IMG/VR virus record: IMGVR_UViG_3300010885_049871
Location: 25,551 to 89,550 of that record
Strand: one strand, 5' to 3'
DNA from: a virus
DNA: 64,000 nucleotides
How positions within the stretch are numbered: the stretch's first letter is position 1; each line of letters starts with the position of its first letter. Shown in pieces: positions 18,999 through 28,123 of this stretch. A program made the position numbers and the translations under genes. The notes below the pieces were generated by a model that searched no databases, had not been told where the DNA came from, and saw nothing but the letters and a program-made list of their open reading frames with translations.

Positions 18999-20340
18999 TT
19001 TAGATTTCAAGCACCAGCTGCTGGATACCAAAAGTGCCAGCTTCTGTGCAGCCAAATGGTACAATGCCACCATATGGCTAGGTTCTGGACAAACAACCAG
19101 TTGTCATCATCCACCGGCACACGCCATTGATCTTGAAGAACTAAAAGTTAATCCTTCTGCATTACATAACACAGCAAAAAAGAAAGATGATCGCAAGAAG
19201 ATGTTGGCAGGTGATCGTCCTGCAGGTTGCGAATACTGTTGGAAGATCGAAGACATGGCCACTGATGCTGTCAGTGACCGTGTATATAAAAGTAAAATTT
19301 ACCCTATAAAGGCACTCGATGAAGCTTACCAAACTCCTTACCATGAAGACGTCAATCTTCGCACACTTGAAATTGCGTTCGACCGCACTTGCCAATTTGC
19401 TTGTAGCTATTGTAACCCTGCTTTCAGTAGTACATGGGTTAATGACATTAAAAAGCACGGAGGATATGCCAATCTGGTGTCTGATGGGCGCAATCACTTT
19501 ACTCACACTCACGATAGTGCTCAACTATACCGCTTTGGTGAGACTAATCCGTATGTGGAAGCCTTTTTCAAGTGGTGGGAAACAGATCTTCACCGTACAC
19601 TCCAAGAACTTAGAATAACCGGCGGCGAGCCGCTGATGAGTGGCGAAACCTGGAAACTGATTGATTGGTTCAAAACAAATCAAGGCCGTAGTCAGACTCG
19701 TCTGGCAATTAATTCAAACCTGGGCATGGACCGTGACAAGCTGCACGAATTCGTTGAACGAGTTAGGGATATTCCGCATCTTGAAATTTATACCAGTTGT
19801 GAAGCAACAGGCTCTGCTGCTGAATACATAAGAGACGGCCTGGACTACGACCTATGGATGCACAATGTTCAAGAGTTGTTGGAGCACGATCATATTCGTG
19901 CTGTACATGTGATGTGTACAATCAATGCATTGTGTTTAGAAACATTACCCGAGTTCCTGGCACAATTGGTAAAATTAAAAACCTTGTACGGAACACAACG
20001 AATTAATTTTACGCTAAATATATTACGCTTTCCAAGTTTTCAATCCCCGTTGGTATTATCTCCTGCATTGCTGTCCTCCGCTCGCACTCAGTTGATGATG
20101 TGGGAAGAGTCTGCCAGTAATAGATCAATATGTCAAGAGTTTGAACTGAATCATGTTCGCAGACTGATTGATTATTTGAAAATTGTTAAAACTCCGCACA
20201 GTGACACATTTGACATGCCTAAGTTGCACAACGACTTTCGCCGGTTCTTTGATCAATATGATGTGCGCAGGAACAAAAACTTCAGCAACACATTTCCTAA
20301 ATTAGAATCATGGTACAATGACTTACAAATACAACAGTAG
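18991..20340 (+). CDS. Radical SAM enzyme with N-terminal twitch-like Cys domain
   Basis: A 449-residue protein. The cluster motif is C134, C138 and C141 (RTCQFACSYCNPAFSSTW), with 'RITGGEPLMSGETW' after it. The N-terminal auxiliary cysteines are C19, C38 and C80/C83 (GCEYCW). Domain order and motifs match the enzyme at 16496, so the two are probable duplicates with a glycosyltransferase-like gene between them. It overlaps the next radical SAM gene by 23 bases. Confidence 0.88.
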   Translation: MNDLDFKHQLLDTKSASFCAAKWYNATIWLGSGQTTSCHHPPAHAIDLEELKVNPSALHNTAKKKDDRKKMLAGDRPAGCEYCWKIEDMATDAVSDRVYKSKIYPIKALDEAYQTPYHEDVNLRTLEIAFDRTCQFACSYCNPAFSSTWVNDIKKHGGYANLVSDGRNHFTHTHDSAQLYRFGETNPYVEAFFKWWETDLHRTLQELRITGGEPLMSGETWKLIDWFKTNQGRSQTRLAINSNLGMDRDKLHEFVERVRDIPHLEIYTSCEATGSAAEYIRDGLDYDLWMHNVQELLEHDHIRAVHVMCTINALCLETLPEFLAQLVKLKTLYGTQRINFTLNILRFPSFQSPLVLSPALLSSARTQLMMWEESASNRSICQEFELNHVRRLIDYLKIVKTPHSDTFDMPKLHNDFRRFFDQYDVRRNKNFSNTFPKLESWYNDLQIQQ

Positions 20341-21598
20341 TGATTTAGTAAAACCCATTGAGTTAACCAAACGAGAAGAATTCTTATTAAAAGATTCCAA
20401 GACGTTTTGTATATACCCATGGATACACATACACACATATCCAACCGGCGAAGCATATCCCTGTTGTCATGCTGAAATGAAGATTGGACAAATTGGTAAT
20501 TGTAAAATCAATACACTGGCTGAGATATGGAACAGTCCCGAACAGATGAAACTTCGCACAGATATGCTGACCGAAACAGCCAATCCTGCATGCGGCCGCT
20601 GCTACGAACAAGAACAGTCAGGATTCTTTAGTGGTCGTAAAAGTGCCAACAAGCATCATGGCCATCATATTGACCGAGTCAATGCCACAGATCAAACAGG
20701 CCACACTGAACAGTTTGAAATGACCTATTGGGATCTACGCTTTAGCAATTTATGTAATCTAAGTTGCCGCAGTTGCGGACATATCTTCAGCAGTAGTTGG
20801 TACAAGGATCAAACTGTACTAGCAGGCCCGGCCTGGGCAAGTCAAAACAAACCATTAAACTATGCAGGCCGTTTTGCCACTGACATGTGGGAACAGTTGA
20901 TTGAACACATTGATCATGTAGAGCAAATTTACTTTGCCGGTGGTGAACCCCTGATGATGGAAGAACACTACTTGATTTTAGAAGAACTAGAACGACGCGG
21001 CCGGTTTGATGTTAGATTGATATACAACACCAACTTCACGCAAACACGCCTCAAAGACCGCACAGTGTTTGATTACTGGAGAAAATTTGATAGTGTTGCA
21101 GTTGGCGCAAGTTTAGATGCAGCAGGCCCACGCGGCGAGTATATTAGAAAAGGCACCGACTGGACGGTCGTAGAAGAAAATCGTCGGCAAATGATGAAAA
21201 TATGTCCTGATGTGGACTTTTATATCAGTCCTACACTAAGCATTCTAAACGCAATGCATCTGCCAGACTTCCATCGAGACTGGGTAGAAAAAGGTCTAAT
21301 ACGGCCGTCGGATTTAAATGTAAATATATTGCAAGACCCACCACACTATAGAATAGACATAGCGCCTGCTGAGTACAAAGGATTGTTGATGGCTAGGTAT
21401 CGCGAACATATTGAATGGCTTCGCGGTCAAGATCCTTTGCAGCGAGCCACAGTGGGTTTTGAAAGTGCCATCACTTTTATGACGGCCACAGATAACACAC
21501 CGTTGATAGGTAACTTCTGGCGTAAAACACACGAGTTGGACGCTATTAGAAAAGAAAATATACTGGATATTATTCCTGAACTGAAAGCACTCCAATGA
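20318..21598 (+). CDS. Radical SAM enzyme with N-terminal twitch-like Cys domain
   Basis: A 426-residue protein. N-terminal 'FCIYPWIHIHTYPTGEAYPCC' (C31, C49, C50) and 'CGRCYEQEQSG' (C92, C95) precede the core motif C146, C150, C153 (LCNLSCRSCGHIFSSSW) and 'YFAGGEPLMMEEH'. This is the classic arrangement of twitch-domain radical SAM proteins of marine phages. Substrate unknown. The gene is coupled to the following one by ATGA. Confidence 0.9.
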   Translation: MTYKYNSSDLVKPIELTKREEFLLKDSKTFCIYPWIHIHTYPTGEAYPCCHAEMKIGQIGNCKINTLAEIWNSPEQMKLRTDMLTETANPACGRCYEQEQSGFFSGRKSANKHHGHHIDRVNATDQTGHTEQFEMTYWDLRFSNLCNLSCRSCGHIFSSSWYKDQTVLAGPAWASQNKPLNYAGRFATDMWEQLIEHIDHVEQIYFAGGEPLMMEEHYLILEELERRGRFDVRLIYNTNFTQTRLKDRTVFDYWRKFDSVAVGASLDAAGPRGEYIRKGTDWTVVEENRRQMMKICPDVDFYISPTLSILNAMHLPDFHRDWVEKGLIRPSDLNVNILQDPPHYRIDIAPAEYKGLLMARYREHIEWLRGQDPLQRATVGFESAITFMTATDNTPLIGNFWRKTHELDAIRKENILDIIPELKALQ

Positions 21599-22809
21599 AC
21601 ATACCACATGATACTTTTTGTGTACTACCTTGGATCAGCTTAGAAGCAAGTCCGGTAGGAACAGTCCGGCCTTGTTGTTTGGCAATGGACGAAATTGCAG
21701 ACAACAACGGCAACAAATATAAGTTGTCCAACACCAGCCTGGTAGAAATACAAAACAGTACAGCAATGAAAACGCTGCGTGAAGATTTCCTTGCTGGTAA
21801 AAAACCACAAAACTGCCGGCGTTGTTGGAACGAAGAACGTGCCGGACGTACAAGTAAACGTATGCATACACTGGAAAGACTCAAGCACATGATTGACAGC
21901 AATGTATCTTGGACCACGGATGCAATGCCACTGATGTTTCTTGATCTAAAATTAGGAAACATTTGCAATTTGAAATGTCGTATATGCGGATCTTGGAGTA
22001 GTAGTCAGTTTGCAGCAGAAGAAATCAAATTTAATCGTCATGAAGAAACCCGCAGCAGTTTCGCTTATCAGATGTTGAAAGACGGCGCATGGCCCAGGGA
22101 AAGTGCTGAATTTTGGGCAGACTTGGATCGACATCTGGACAACATTCGTTACATTGAGTTCACTGGTGGTGAACCATTCATGATCAAAGAACATTTTCAA
22201 CTGCTGCAAAAATTAGTAGATACAGGTCGCGCTGCACAAGTTGAAATACACTACAACACCAATGGCACACAGTACCCCGAAGAAGGTGAAGCAATTTGGA
22301 AACATTTCAAACATGTGGAAATTGCACTGAGCATTGACGATGTTGAACACCGATTTGAATATCAGCGCAGCAATGCAGTCTGGGCCGATGTGGTCGAAAA
22401 TACAGAACGCTTTAGACAACTACGCAGTCGCAACAACAACATTACATTGCAGGCTTGTTGCACCATTAATGTGTTCAATGTGTATTATCTTGAAACAGTT
22501 GCCGACTGGCTAATACAACAAAAGTTTGATTTTATATATTGGAATATGATGCATGATGCCTATTACTTCAGCATCAGTACACTGCCCGAAAGAGCCAAAA
22601 CAGTAATTACAAAACAATTGACCTTGGCTGATGTTCCGGCCAAAATACTGTCAGAATTTGTCAGCGCCGCAGAATTTATGAATCGTGGCAACAGTTTAGA
22701 TGGACAATTGTTACGAATGAACATACAGGACCTTGACCGTAAACGACAACAAAATCTAGCAGATGTAGAACCCGAGTTTGCAGCATTAATTGATTATGTC
22801 AAAGCCTGA
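21595..22809 (+). CDS. Radical SAM enzyme with N-terminal twitch-like Cys domain
   Basis: A 404-residue protein. C9, C27, C28 and C74/C77 (NCRRCWNEERAG) form the N-terminal cysteine set. The radical SAM motif is C124, C128 and C131 (ICNLKCRICGSWSSSQF), with 'EFTGGEPFMIKEH' downstream. It starts on the ATGA of the previous radical SAM gene. It shares the overall plan of 20318 and 22796, and these three form a sub-group with the 'PW/PCC' N-terminus. Confidence 0.9.
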   Translation: MNIPHDTFCVLPWISLEASPVGTVRPCCLAMDEIADNNGNKYKLSNTSLVEIQNSTAMKTLREDFLAGKKPQNCRRCWNEERAGRTSKRMHTLERLKHMIDSNVSWTTDAMPLMFLDLKLGNICNLKCRICGSWSSSQFAAEEIKFNRHEETRSSFAYQMLKDGAWPRESAEFWADLDRHLDNIRYIEFTGGEPFMIKEHFQLLQKLVDTGRAAQVEIHYNTNGTQYPEEGEAIWKHFKHVEIALSIDDVEHRFEYQRSNAVWADVVENTERFRQLRSRNNNITLQACCTINVFNVYYLETVADWLIQQKFDFIYWNMMHDAYYFSISTLPERAKTVITKQLTLADVPAKILSEFVSAAEFMNRGNSLDGQLLRMNIQDLDRKRQQNLADVEPEFAALIDYVKA

Positions 22810-24088
22810 AACACTATGTATGGCGCCGTGGACTCACACTTATTTAAGTCCGCAAACTGAACGCAGAATGTGCTGTGCCAGCCGAGAGCCCGCACAAAGT
22901 TTTACACAGTACATTGATACCCAAGCTGGCACAGGCCGATACACTCCCATTACACTGGATCAACACTGGAACAGTGAGCATATGAAGAGTGTGCGCCGTC
23001 GTATGATGGCCGGAGAAACACTGCCAGAATGTGATGTATGCAACAACAAACTGCTGAATACCAATGTTTACCGTAGCTATTTCTGGAGTATGTTCAAACA
23101 TAAGTACTCTAGCATTTGGGAAACTACCAATGACGACGGCAGCACCAGCATGTTGCCAGTCAGTTGGGACTACAGATTCAGTAACTTATGCAATTTCAAA
23201 TGCCGCATGTGCGGTGACATGTTGAGCAGTGCATGGGAAAGCGAACAGCGCCAGCACAACATGATTGATTGGTCCAACTCAAAGAACAATTGGATGCAAA
23301 CTGAGGTCAGAAAGGATATCTCCCGGTTTCAAGATCAACAAATTGAAGCAGAATTTGCGCAGGCTGTTGAAGAACACCGCGTTGAAGAAGTGTATTGGGT
23401 TGGTGGCGAGCCTTTGATGTACGAACAACATTGGCGCTATATGAAACGCATTGTTGAACTTGGAGATGGGCATAAAGTTTATGCGAGATATAATACTAAC
23501 CTTTCGAGAATTAATTATCGTGGTGTCGATCTCTTTGATGGGATTCTACATGGCCTTCGTGATTGGCAAATCTGTGCGAGCCTCGATGGCACACAACGCA
23601 TTGGTGAATATATTAGAACAGGCCTTGACTATGCTGGCTGGCGCAAAAATTACGATAGAGCAGTTGCAGCAAGAACTAACAGACGCCAGGTTAGAATCGA
23701 CTTCACTCTTACCCTGCCGGGAATGTTTGAAATTGAAAACATTGTGCAACTTGCACAACAAACAGACACCGACATCTTAGCAAAAGTGGTATTTGCGTTT
23801 TCTCCGGACATTGTAATGAGCCCGTTGGCCTTGCCGCGGCGCCTGCTTGATCCGTGGCTGGATGAGTTAATAGACTCTTGCTCAGATGCAATGCAAGATA
23901 TTCTGGTGCAATTAAAAACCCGGCCAACCTTTGAAGAACAATGGCCAGACACTTGGCAAGCAGGCCTTGTTCAAGGCAAGCAGCGTGTGTTAAAGCTAGA
24001 ACAAATTCGCGAAGATAAATTTACAATGGCCGATATACTAGCAGGGCGTCCTGATGTATTAAAATGGTGGAATCAAATTGACTGTTAA
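22796..24088 (+). CDS. Radical SAM enzyme with N-terminal twitch-like Cys domain
   Basis: About 430 residues; I prefer the ATG at 22796 (MSKPETLCMAPW) over an in-frame TTG two codons earlier. The N-terminus has a CC pair and 'ECDVCNNK'. The core motif is 'LCNFKCRMCGDMLSSAW', with 'YWVGGEPLMYEQH' for SAM binding. It overlaps the previous gene by 14 bases and the next by 11. It is the last of the six-gene radical SAM run. Confidence 0.9.
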   Translation: MSKPETLCMAPWTHTYLSPQTERRMCCASREPAQSFTQYIDTQAGTGRYTPITLDQHWNSEHMKSVRRRMMAGETLPECDVCNNKLLNTNVYRSYFWSMFKHKYSSIWETTNDDGSTSMLPVSWDYRFSNLCNFKCRMCGDMLSSAWESEQRQHNMIDWSNSKNNWMQTEVRKDISRFQDQQIEAEFAQAVEEHRVEEVYWVGGEPLMYEQHWRYMKRIVELGDGHKVYARYNTNLSRINYRGVDLFDGILHGLRDWQICASLDGTQRIGEYIRTGLDYAGWRKNYDRAVAARTNRRQVRIDFTLTLPGMFEIENIVQLAQQTDTDILAKVVFAFSPDIVMSPLALPRRLLDPWLDELIDSCSDAMQDILVQLKTRPTFEEQWPDTWQAGLVQGKQRVLKLEQIREDKFTMADILAGRPDVLKWWNQIDC

Positions 24089-25181
24089 AATTGTACTACG
24101 CAATCCGTTGAAACACAGTGATCAGGTCGACTATACCATACTACCTGCAGACAATGCATTGGCACAAGATTGGATACCTGCTCTCAAAACACTGTTACAA
24201 TCTGGCAACCTGCTGGAAAAAAACTTTTGTTTTATGGGATTTTCCAAAACAGCTCGCACACTTGATTATCTGTGTGGCGAAGTTAACCAAGCTGCCAGTG
24301 TAATAAACAACTTCTTTGGTGACTACAAAATTGAAGAAACATACTTGCCTGCCAATGTCACGACAACCGGCCCATGGTCACAAAATCCTGATAAAATTGT
24401 ACAACATGTCAATCATGACATGTTAAACAGGCTTCACAACCACTTTGAAGTGCTGCAAGGTACTGTAAACAATTTAAGCAACTACTACCAACGGGCCGAC
24501 TACAACACCAAGTACGCTATAAGACAATTGAACAATGTCTGTCACGAAATGGAGTCGTTGATACTCAGTCGGCGCAAAGCAGACACTACGCCGTATTGGG
24601 TGCGCCCCAGTCAAATTACTACATTCTTAGCAGCAGCTCGCTATGATCTAAAACCTGCACATAGATCGGGCTTTGTAACCAACGGATATGACCGAGTGTT
24701 AGGTGGTGTTTACATGCACTGGGCACAGATAGGCAAAACACTATTTGAAGTGTTTCGTGACGAACATGCGCCAGCACTCACTGCAACAGTATGCAAAGCT
24801 ATTACAGAATTAAAATATTACAGCGGTGAGTTTGATATAGAATGGGGAAACGATGTGGTTTACGACGGCGATCAACCTTGGCATAATGATCAACAAGACG
24901 AATTTAAAAAATGGTTAATTGCCAATGGTCGCGACCCGCAAGATTCAGCGTTGAGTTTAGGATACCTACCCGTTGGTCAAGTGCAGTTACAGCAAAGTTT
25001 TGGCACAACTGATTATCAAGCCATTTGGGATATACTGAGTTTACACTTGGATATATACAAGATAGAAATAGACGGTGTCGCCAGCACATTTGATTACTGC
25101 TGGACTGACGTGGATTACAAGCAAAAACAAATTGATATGATGCGGCCTGGCTATGACTATTCATCAAGGAAAACAACATGA
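24078..25181 (+). CDS. Protein of unknown family within the radical SAM operon
   Basis: A 367-residue protein with a TTG start at 24078, inside the tail of the preceding radical SAM gene. No recognised domain. It is rich in His, Trp, Asn and Tyr, with a helical middle (HDMLNRLHNHFEVLQGTV), a 'HRSGFVTNGYDRVLGGVYMHW' block and 'EWGNDVVYDGDQPWHNDQ' near the C-terminus. Conserved His/Asp/Glu residues would suit metal binding. Overlaps on both sides place it firmly in the operon, so it could be a partner or substrate carrier of the radical SAM enzymes. Confidence 0.75.
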   Translation: MTVKIVLRNPLKHSDQVDYTILPADNALAQDWIPALKTLLQSGNLLEKNFCFMGFSKTARTLDYLCGEVNQAASVINNFFGDYKIEETYLPANVTTTGPWSQNPDKIVQHVNHDMLNRLHNHFEVLQGTVNNLSNYYQRADYNTKYAIRQLNNVCHEMESLILSRRKADTTPYWVRPSQITTFLAAARYDLKPAHRSGFVTNGYDRVLGGVYMHWAQIGKTLFEVFRDEHAPALTATVCKAITELKYYSGEFDIEWGNDVVYDGDQPWHNDQQDEFKKWLIANGRDPQDSALSLGYLPVGQVQLQQSFGTTDYQAIWDILSLHLDIYKIEIDGVASTFDYCWTDVDYKQKQIDMMRPGYDYSSRKTT

Positions 25182-25279
25182 ACTGGATTAAAAATTTAAT
25201 TGGCCGTATCCGCTTAGAAATACGCTATCGTAAAAAACTCAAAGAACTTCGCAAACGAGATCCGTTTATCTACAAATGA
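25178..25279 (+). CDS. 33-residue basic peptide, ATGA-coupled on both sides
   Basis: ATG at 25178 overlaps the previous stop; its own stop overlaps the ATG of the carbamoyltransferase. The product (MNWIKNLIGRIRLEIRYRK, ending KELRKRDPFIYK) is an amphipathic, strongly basic helix with a fixed-looking 'RKRDPFIYK' end. I recall similar C-termini on very small phage proteins. The double overlap makes it a real gene. Roles to consider are a small regulatory peptide or a substrate of the adjacent radical SAM enzymes; neither is shown. Confidence 0.75.
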   Translation: MNWIKNLIGRIRLEIRYRKKLKELRKRDPFIYK

Positions 25280-26790
25280 AATTAAAAAAGTATTTGGGAA
25301 TCAGCGCCGGCTATCACGATGCTGCTGTCAGCATGATCGACTCTTACGGATCTGTTCTGTTTGCTGGTCATGCAGAACGCTATAGCAAGAGCAAGAATGA
25401 CGCACACCTAAATGATGAATTAGTGGCAGCAGCACTGAGTCACGGCACACCAGACCAAGTGGTCTACTACGAACGTCCATGGATCAAAAAACTACAACAA
25501 CTTTACTCCGGGCAATATCATGAAGCGTTTGATCTTAATTCTTTTACTCTTGGTCAGTATCTCCGTAAACATCTATCTGCTGGTCCACATCTCAGCACTT
25601 TACTACATGCTGAACACTGTTACACAGGACACCATGCTGCCCACGCCGCCGCGGGATTTCAGACCAGCCCCTACAACAGAGCCACAGTGGTTGTGATAGA
25701 TGCTGTAGGAGAACTAGACACCATAACCATTTGGGGCGCTGAATACAACTCCGCAGGCCGAGCAACTTATAAAAAACTTTGGTCCCGCGGATATCCGCAC
25801 AGTATAGGATTGTTTTACAGTGCAGTCACTGCTCGAGTGGGTCTTAGGCCATTAGACGAAGAATACATTCTAATGGGCATGGCTGCGTACGGACAAAACA
25901 ATATCAGCAATCGACTACGCTACGATCTCGTCGACCATGAATATGAAATTCGGTTTAAAGAAAATTTACACGCAGGGCTCGAAGCCAAGTATCTAAGTGA
26001 TTATTCGGACTTTGACATTGCAGCGGCAGCACAAAGCCTGGCTGAAGATCTTATTTTGAATGTAATGTTTCGTGCAAAAAAATTGGACTGGAGCAACAAT
26101 CTAGTGTATATGGGTGGTGTTGCTCTTAACTGTAGTGCCAATCGACTTATTGGAAATTATTTTGACAATATTTGGATCATGCCAAGCCCGGGCGATAGCG
26201 GCAGCAGTCTTGGTGCCGCAGCATTGGCCCACGGTGGCCGTATTAATTGGACGGACGCTTTCTTGGGTGACAGCATTGGTGGTAAATATCCTGTTAATGC
26301 TATTCTGGACACACTGGTTACAGACCGCATTGTGGGCGTGGCCTCAGGCCGTGCAGAATTTGGGCCGCGAGCACTGGGCAATCGCAGTTTACTAGCAGAT
26401 CCGCGTGGCCCAGATATAAAGGATCAAGTGAATGAGATCAAACGCAGACAACAATTCAGACCATTTGCGCCAGTTATCCTTGAAGAATACGCTGATCAGT
26501 ATTTTGATATGCCTAGGGGTTTCAGCAACAGTAGGTATATGCAGGCAGTCGCTGTCTGCCGCCATCCTGATCTTTTTCCTGCTATTGTGCATCATGATGG
26601 TACTAGTAGAGTGCAGACAGTTCCTGCGGATGGTTCAGGCATTAGAGAACTACTGGAAAAGTGGTTTGTAATGACTGGTTGTCCCATGCTGCTGAACACC
26701 AGTCTTAACATACGCGGAGAGCCCGTGGTAAATGACAGATCCGACGCTGATCGCTTTGAACAATTGTACGGAGTAAAGGTCCATTCATAA
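25276..26790 (+). CDS. O-carbamoyltransferase, NodU/CmcH/TobZ family
   Basis: A 504-residue protein with the family N-terminus 'KYLGISAGYHDAAVSMID', the metal/carbamoyl-adenylate histidines 'HCYTGHHAAHAAAGF' (about 114-128) and the YrdC-like C-terminal core 'GRAEFGPRALGNRSLLADPRG' and 'FRPFAPVI'. Family enzymes use carbamoyl phosphate and ATP to put a carbamoyl group on a sugar or antibiotic hydroxyl. Both domains are present and full length is slightly short of typical. It is coupled to the 33-residue gene upstream and the oxygenase downstream. Confidence 0.9.
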   Translation: MKLKKYLGISAGYHDAAVSMIDSYGSVLFAGHAERYSKSKNDAHLNDELVAAALSHGTPDQVVYYERPWIKKLQQLYSGQYHEAFDLNSFTLGQYLRKHLSAGPHLSTLLHAEHCYTGHHAAHAAAGFQTSPYNRATVVVIDAVGELDTITIWGAEYNSAGRATYKKLWSRGYPHSIGLFYSAVTARVGLRPLDEEYILMGMAAYGQNNISNRLRYDLVDHEYEIRFKENLHAGLEAKYLSDYSDFDIAAAAQSLAEDLILNVMFRAKKLDWSNNLVYMGGVALNCSANRLIGNYFDNIWIMPSPGDSGSSLGAAALAHGGRINWTDAFLGDSIGGKYPVNAILDTLVTDRIVGVASGRAEFGPRALGNRSLLADPRGPDIKDQVNEIKRRQQFRPFAPVILEEYADQYFDMPRGFSNSRYMQAVAVCRHPDLFPAIVHHDGTSRVQTVPADGSGIRELLEKWFVMTGCPMLLNTSLNIRGEPVVNDRSDADRFEQLYGVKVHS

Positions 26791-27338
26791 TGGCCAAATT
26801 TACACAAGTAGATGATCGTGGTAGACTCTGGCAAGTTGATGACTTGTTACCCCGAGAACAAGCGGATGAAATAGTCAGCACGGACTGGTCCACCATGGCT
26901 ACTAGTTTAAGCAGTGGGCAAGAATCTTGGCCCCGTCAACAAATCAATTGGGACGATGCCACTGCTCGGCGTTACAGCGGATACATCAATCATTGCTTGC
27001 CTGAAATTAATGCTGCACTGGGCACAGAGTTTAAATCAATGGGCGGCCATTTCTGGATAGATGTTCCGGGGTTTGATGTTGCAATGCACACCGACGGACA
27101 TGTACCTAACAGTATGCAGTTGTATTGGACAGTGCCCAGCGAAGCTTATGGCACTGGATTTTATCGTTATAAACACCCAGAGAGCCTGTTGTATCAATTT
27201 CTAAGCCGACCCAATTCAGGCTATATCATGCTTAACCATCTGGCCGAAGACGGCAGTCAACCACTACTTTGGCACGCTATGCTTAATCCTGTGCCAGAAG
27301 GTACCATTAGAGTTTCTAGTTACTGGCGTTTTACTTAA
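26790..27338 (+). CDS. 2OG-Fe(II) oxygenase-like protein
   Basis: A 182-residue protein starting on the last base of the carbamoyltransferase stop. 'DVAMHTDGHVPNSMQLYW' supplies the HxD iron ligands, 'PLLWHAML' the distal His and 'GTIRVSSYWRF' the Arg that binds 2-oxoglutarate. This is the compact double-stranded beta-helix plan of phage hydroxylases. Probably hydroxylates a sugar, peptide or small metabolite made by the operon. Confidence 0.75.
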   Translation: MAKFTQVDDRGRLWQVDDLLPREQADEIVSTDWSTMATSLSSGQESWPRQQINWDDATARRYSGYINHCLPEINAALGTEFKSMGGHFWIDVPGFDVAMHTDGHVPNSMQLYWTVPSEAYGTGFYRYKHPESLLYQFLSRPNSGYIMLNHLAEDGSQPLLWHAMLNPVPEGTIRVSSYWRFT

Positions 27339-27346
27339 AATAAATT

Positions 27347-28123
27347 ATGAAACTACCGTTTATAACAGCAGTTGTACTTGTGGCTAGCAGCTGGGCAAAT
27401 GCCGCAACCAGTGTTTGGGTCTACAATCAAACCCAGGATGCAATTGTGCTAAATCAACAAGCCAATACTGTTAGACCCATTGCATCTATTACCAAACTGA
27501 TGACAGCAATGGTGGCTCTGGATCATGATCCGGTGTTGAGTCGCAGTGTAAAACTTAGTGATCGTGTGGGCAGCAAGTTGCCACCGGGTCAGTACACACG
27601 CCGACAGTTGTTTGATGCCATGCTGGTCAGCAGCAATAATGCAGCAGCAGAAACATTGGCACAAGACTATCCCGGTGGACGATCAGCGTTTGTTCAAGCA
27701 ATGAATCGTCGTGCCAGTGGCCTGGGTATGACAAGCACTCGATTTCAAGATCCGTCAGGACTGAGTCGAAACAATGTGGGCACTGCGGGGGACATGGGCA
27801 CCTTGGTCACAACTGCCGGCAAGTATGCACTGATCCGAGAAATCAGTGTGCAACGACAGATTCAAATTGAATCACATTTTAAAAAACGCATTCGGGTAAT
27901 TTCTTTGCCCAACACCAACCAGCCTCTGTTGTTTGATTTTGATAACATACATGTTAGTAAAACAGGATTTACTAATCCAGCCGGTTGGTGTGTGGCATTG
28001 TTGGTAGAAAAAAACAAACAGACGTTTGCTATAGTAGTGTTGGGTGCTGAAAACAAATCCAAGAGATTAGACACAATAAAAGATTTGATGTACAATCACA
28101 TCAGTGACACAATAGAATTCTGA
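27347..28123 (+). CDS. pbpG: D-alanyl-D-alanine endopeptidase, PBP7-like
   Basis: A 258-residue protein with an N-terminal signal peptide (cleavage near ANAA, residues 17-20). The three active-site motifs of serine peptidase S11 are intact: S47-x-x-K50 (ASITK), S95-x-N97 (SSNN) and K205-T-G207. It would cut DD-crosslinks in host peptidoglycan in the periplasm. Sequence and length match short betaproteobacterial PBP7 proteins rather than phage endolysins, so acquisition from the host is likely. It ends in a 28-base overlap with a convergent radical SAM gene. Confidence 0.9.
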   Translation: MKLPFITAVVLVASSWANAATSVWVYNQTQDAIVLNQQANTVRPIASITKLMTAMVALDHDPVLSRSVKLSDRVGSKLPPGQYTRRQLFDAMLVSSNNAAAETLAQDYPGGRSAFVQAMNRRASGLGMTSTRFQDPSGLSRNNVGTAGDMGTLVTTAGKYALIREISVQRQIQIESHFKKRIRVISLPNTNQPLLFDFDNIHVSKTGFTNPAGWCVALLVEKNKQTFAIVVLGAENKSKRLDTIKDLMYNHISDTIEF

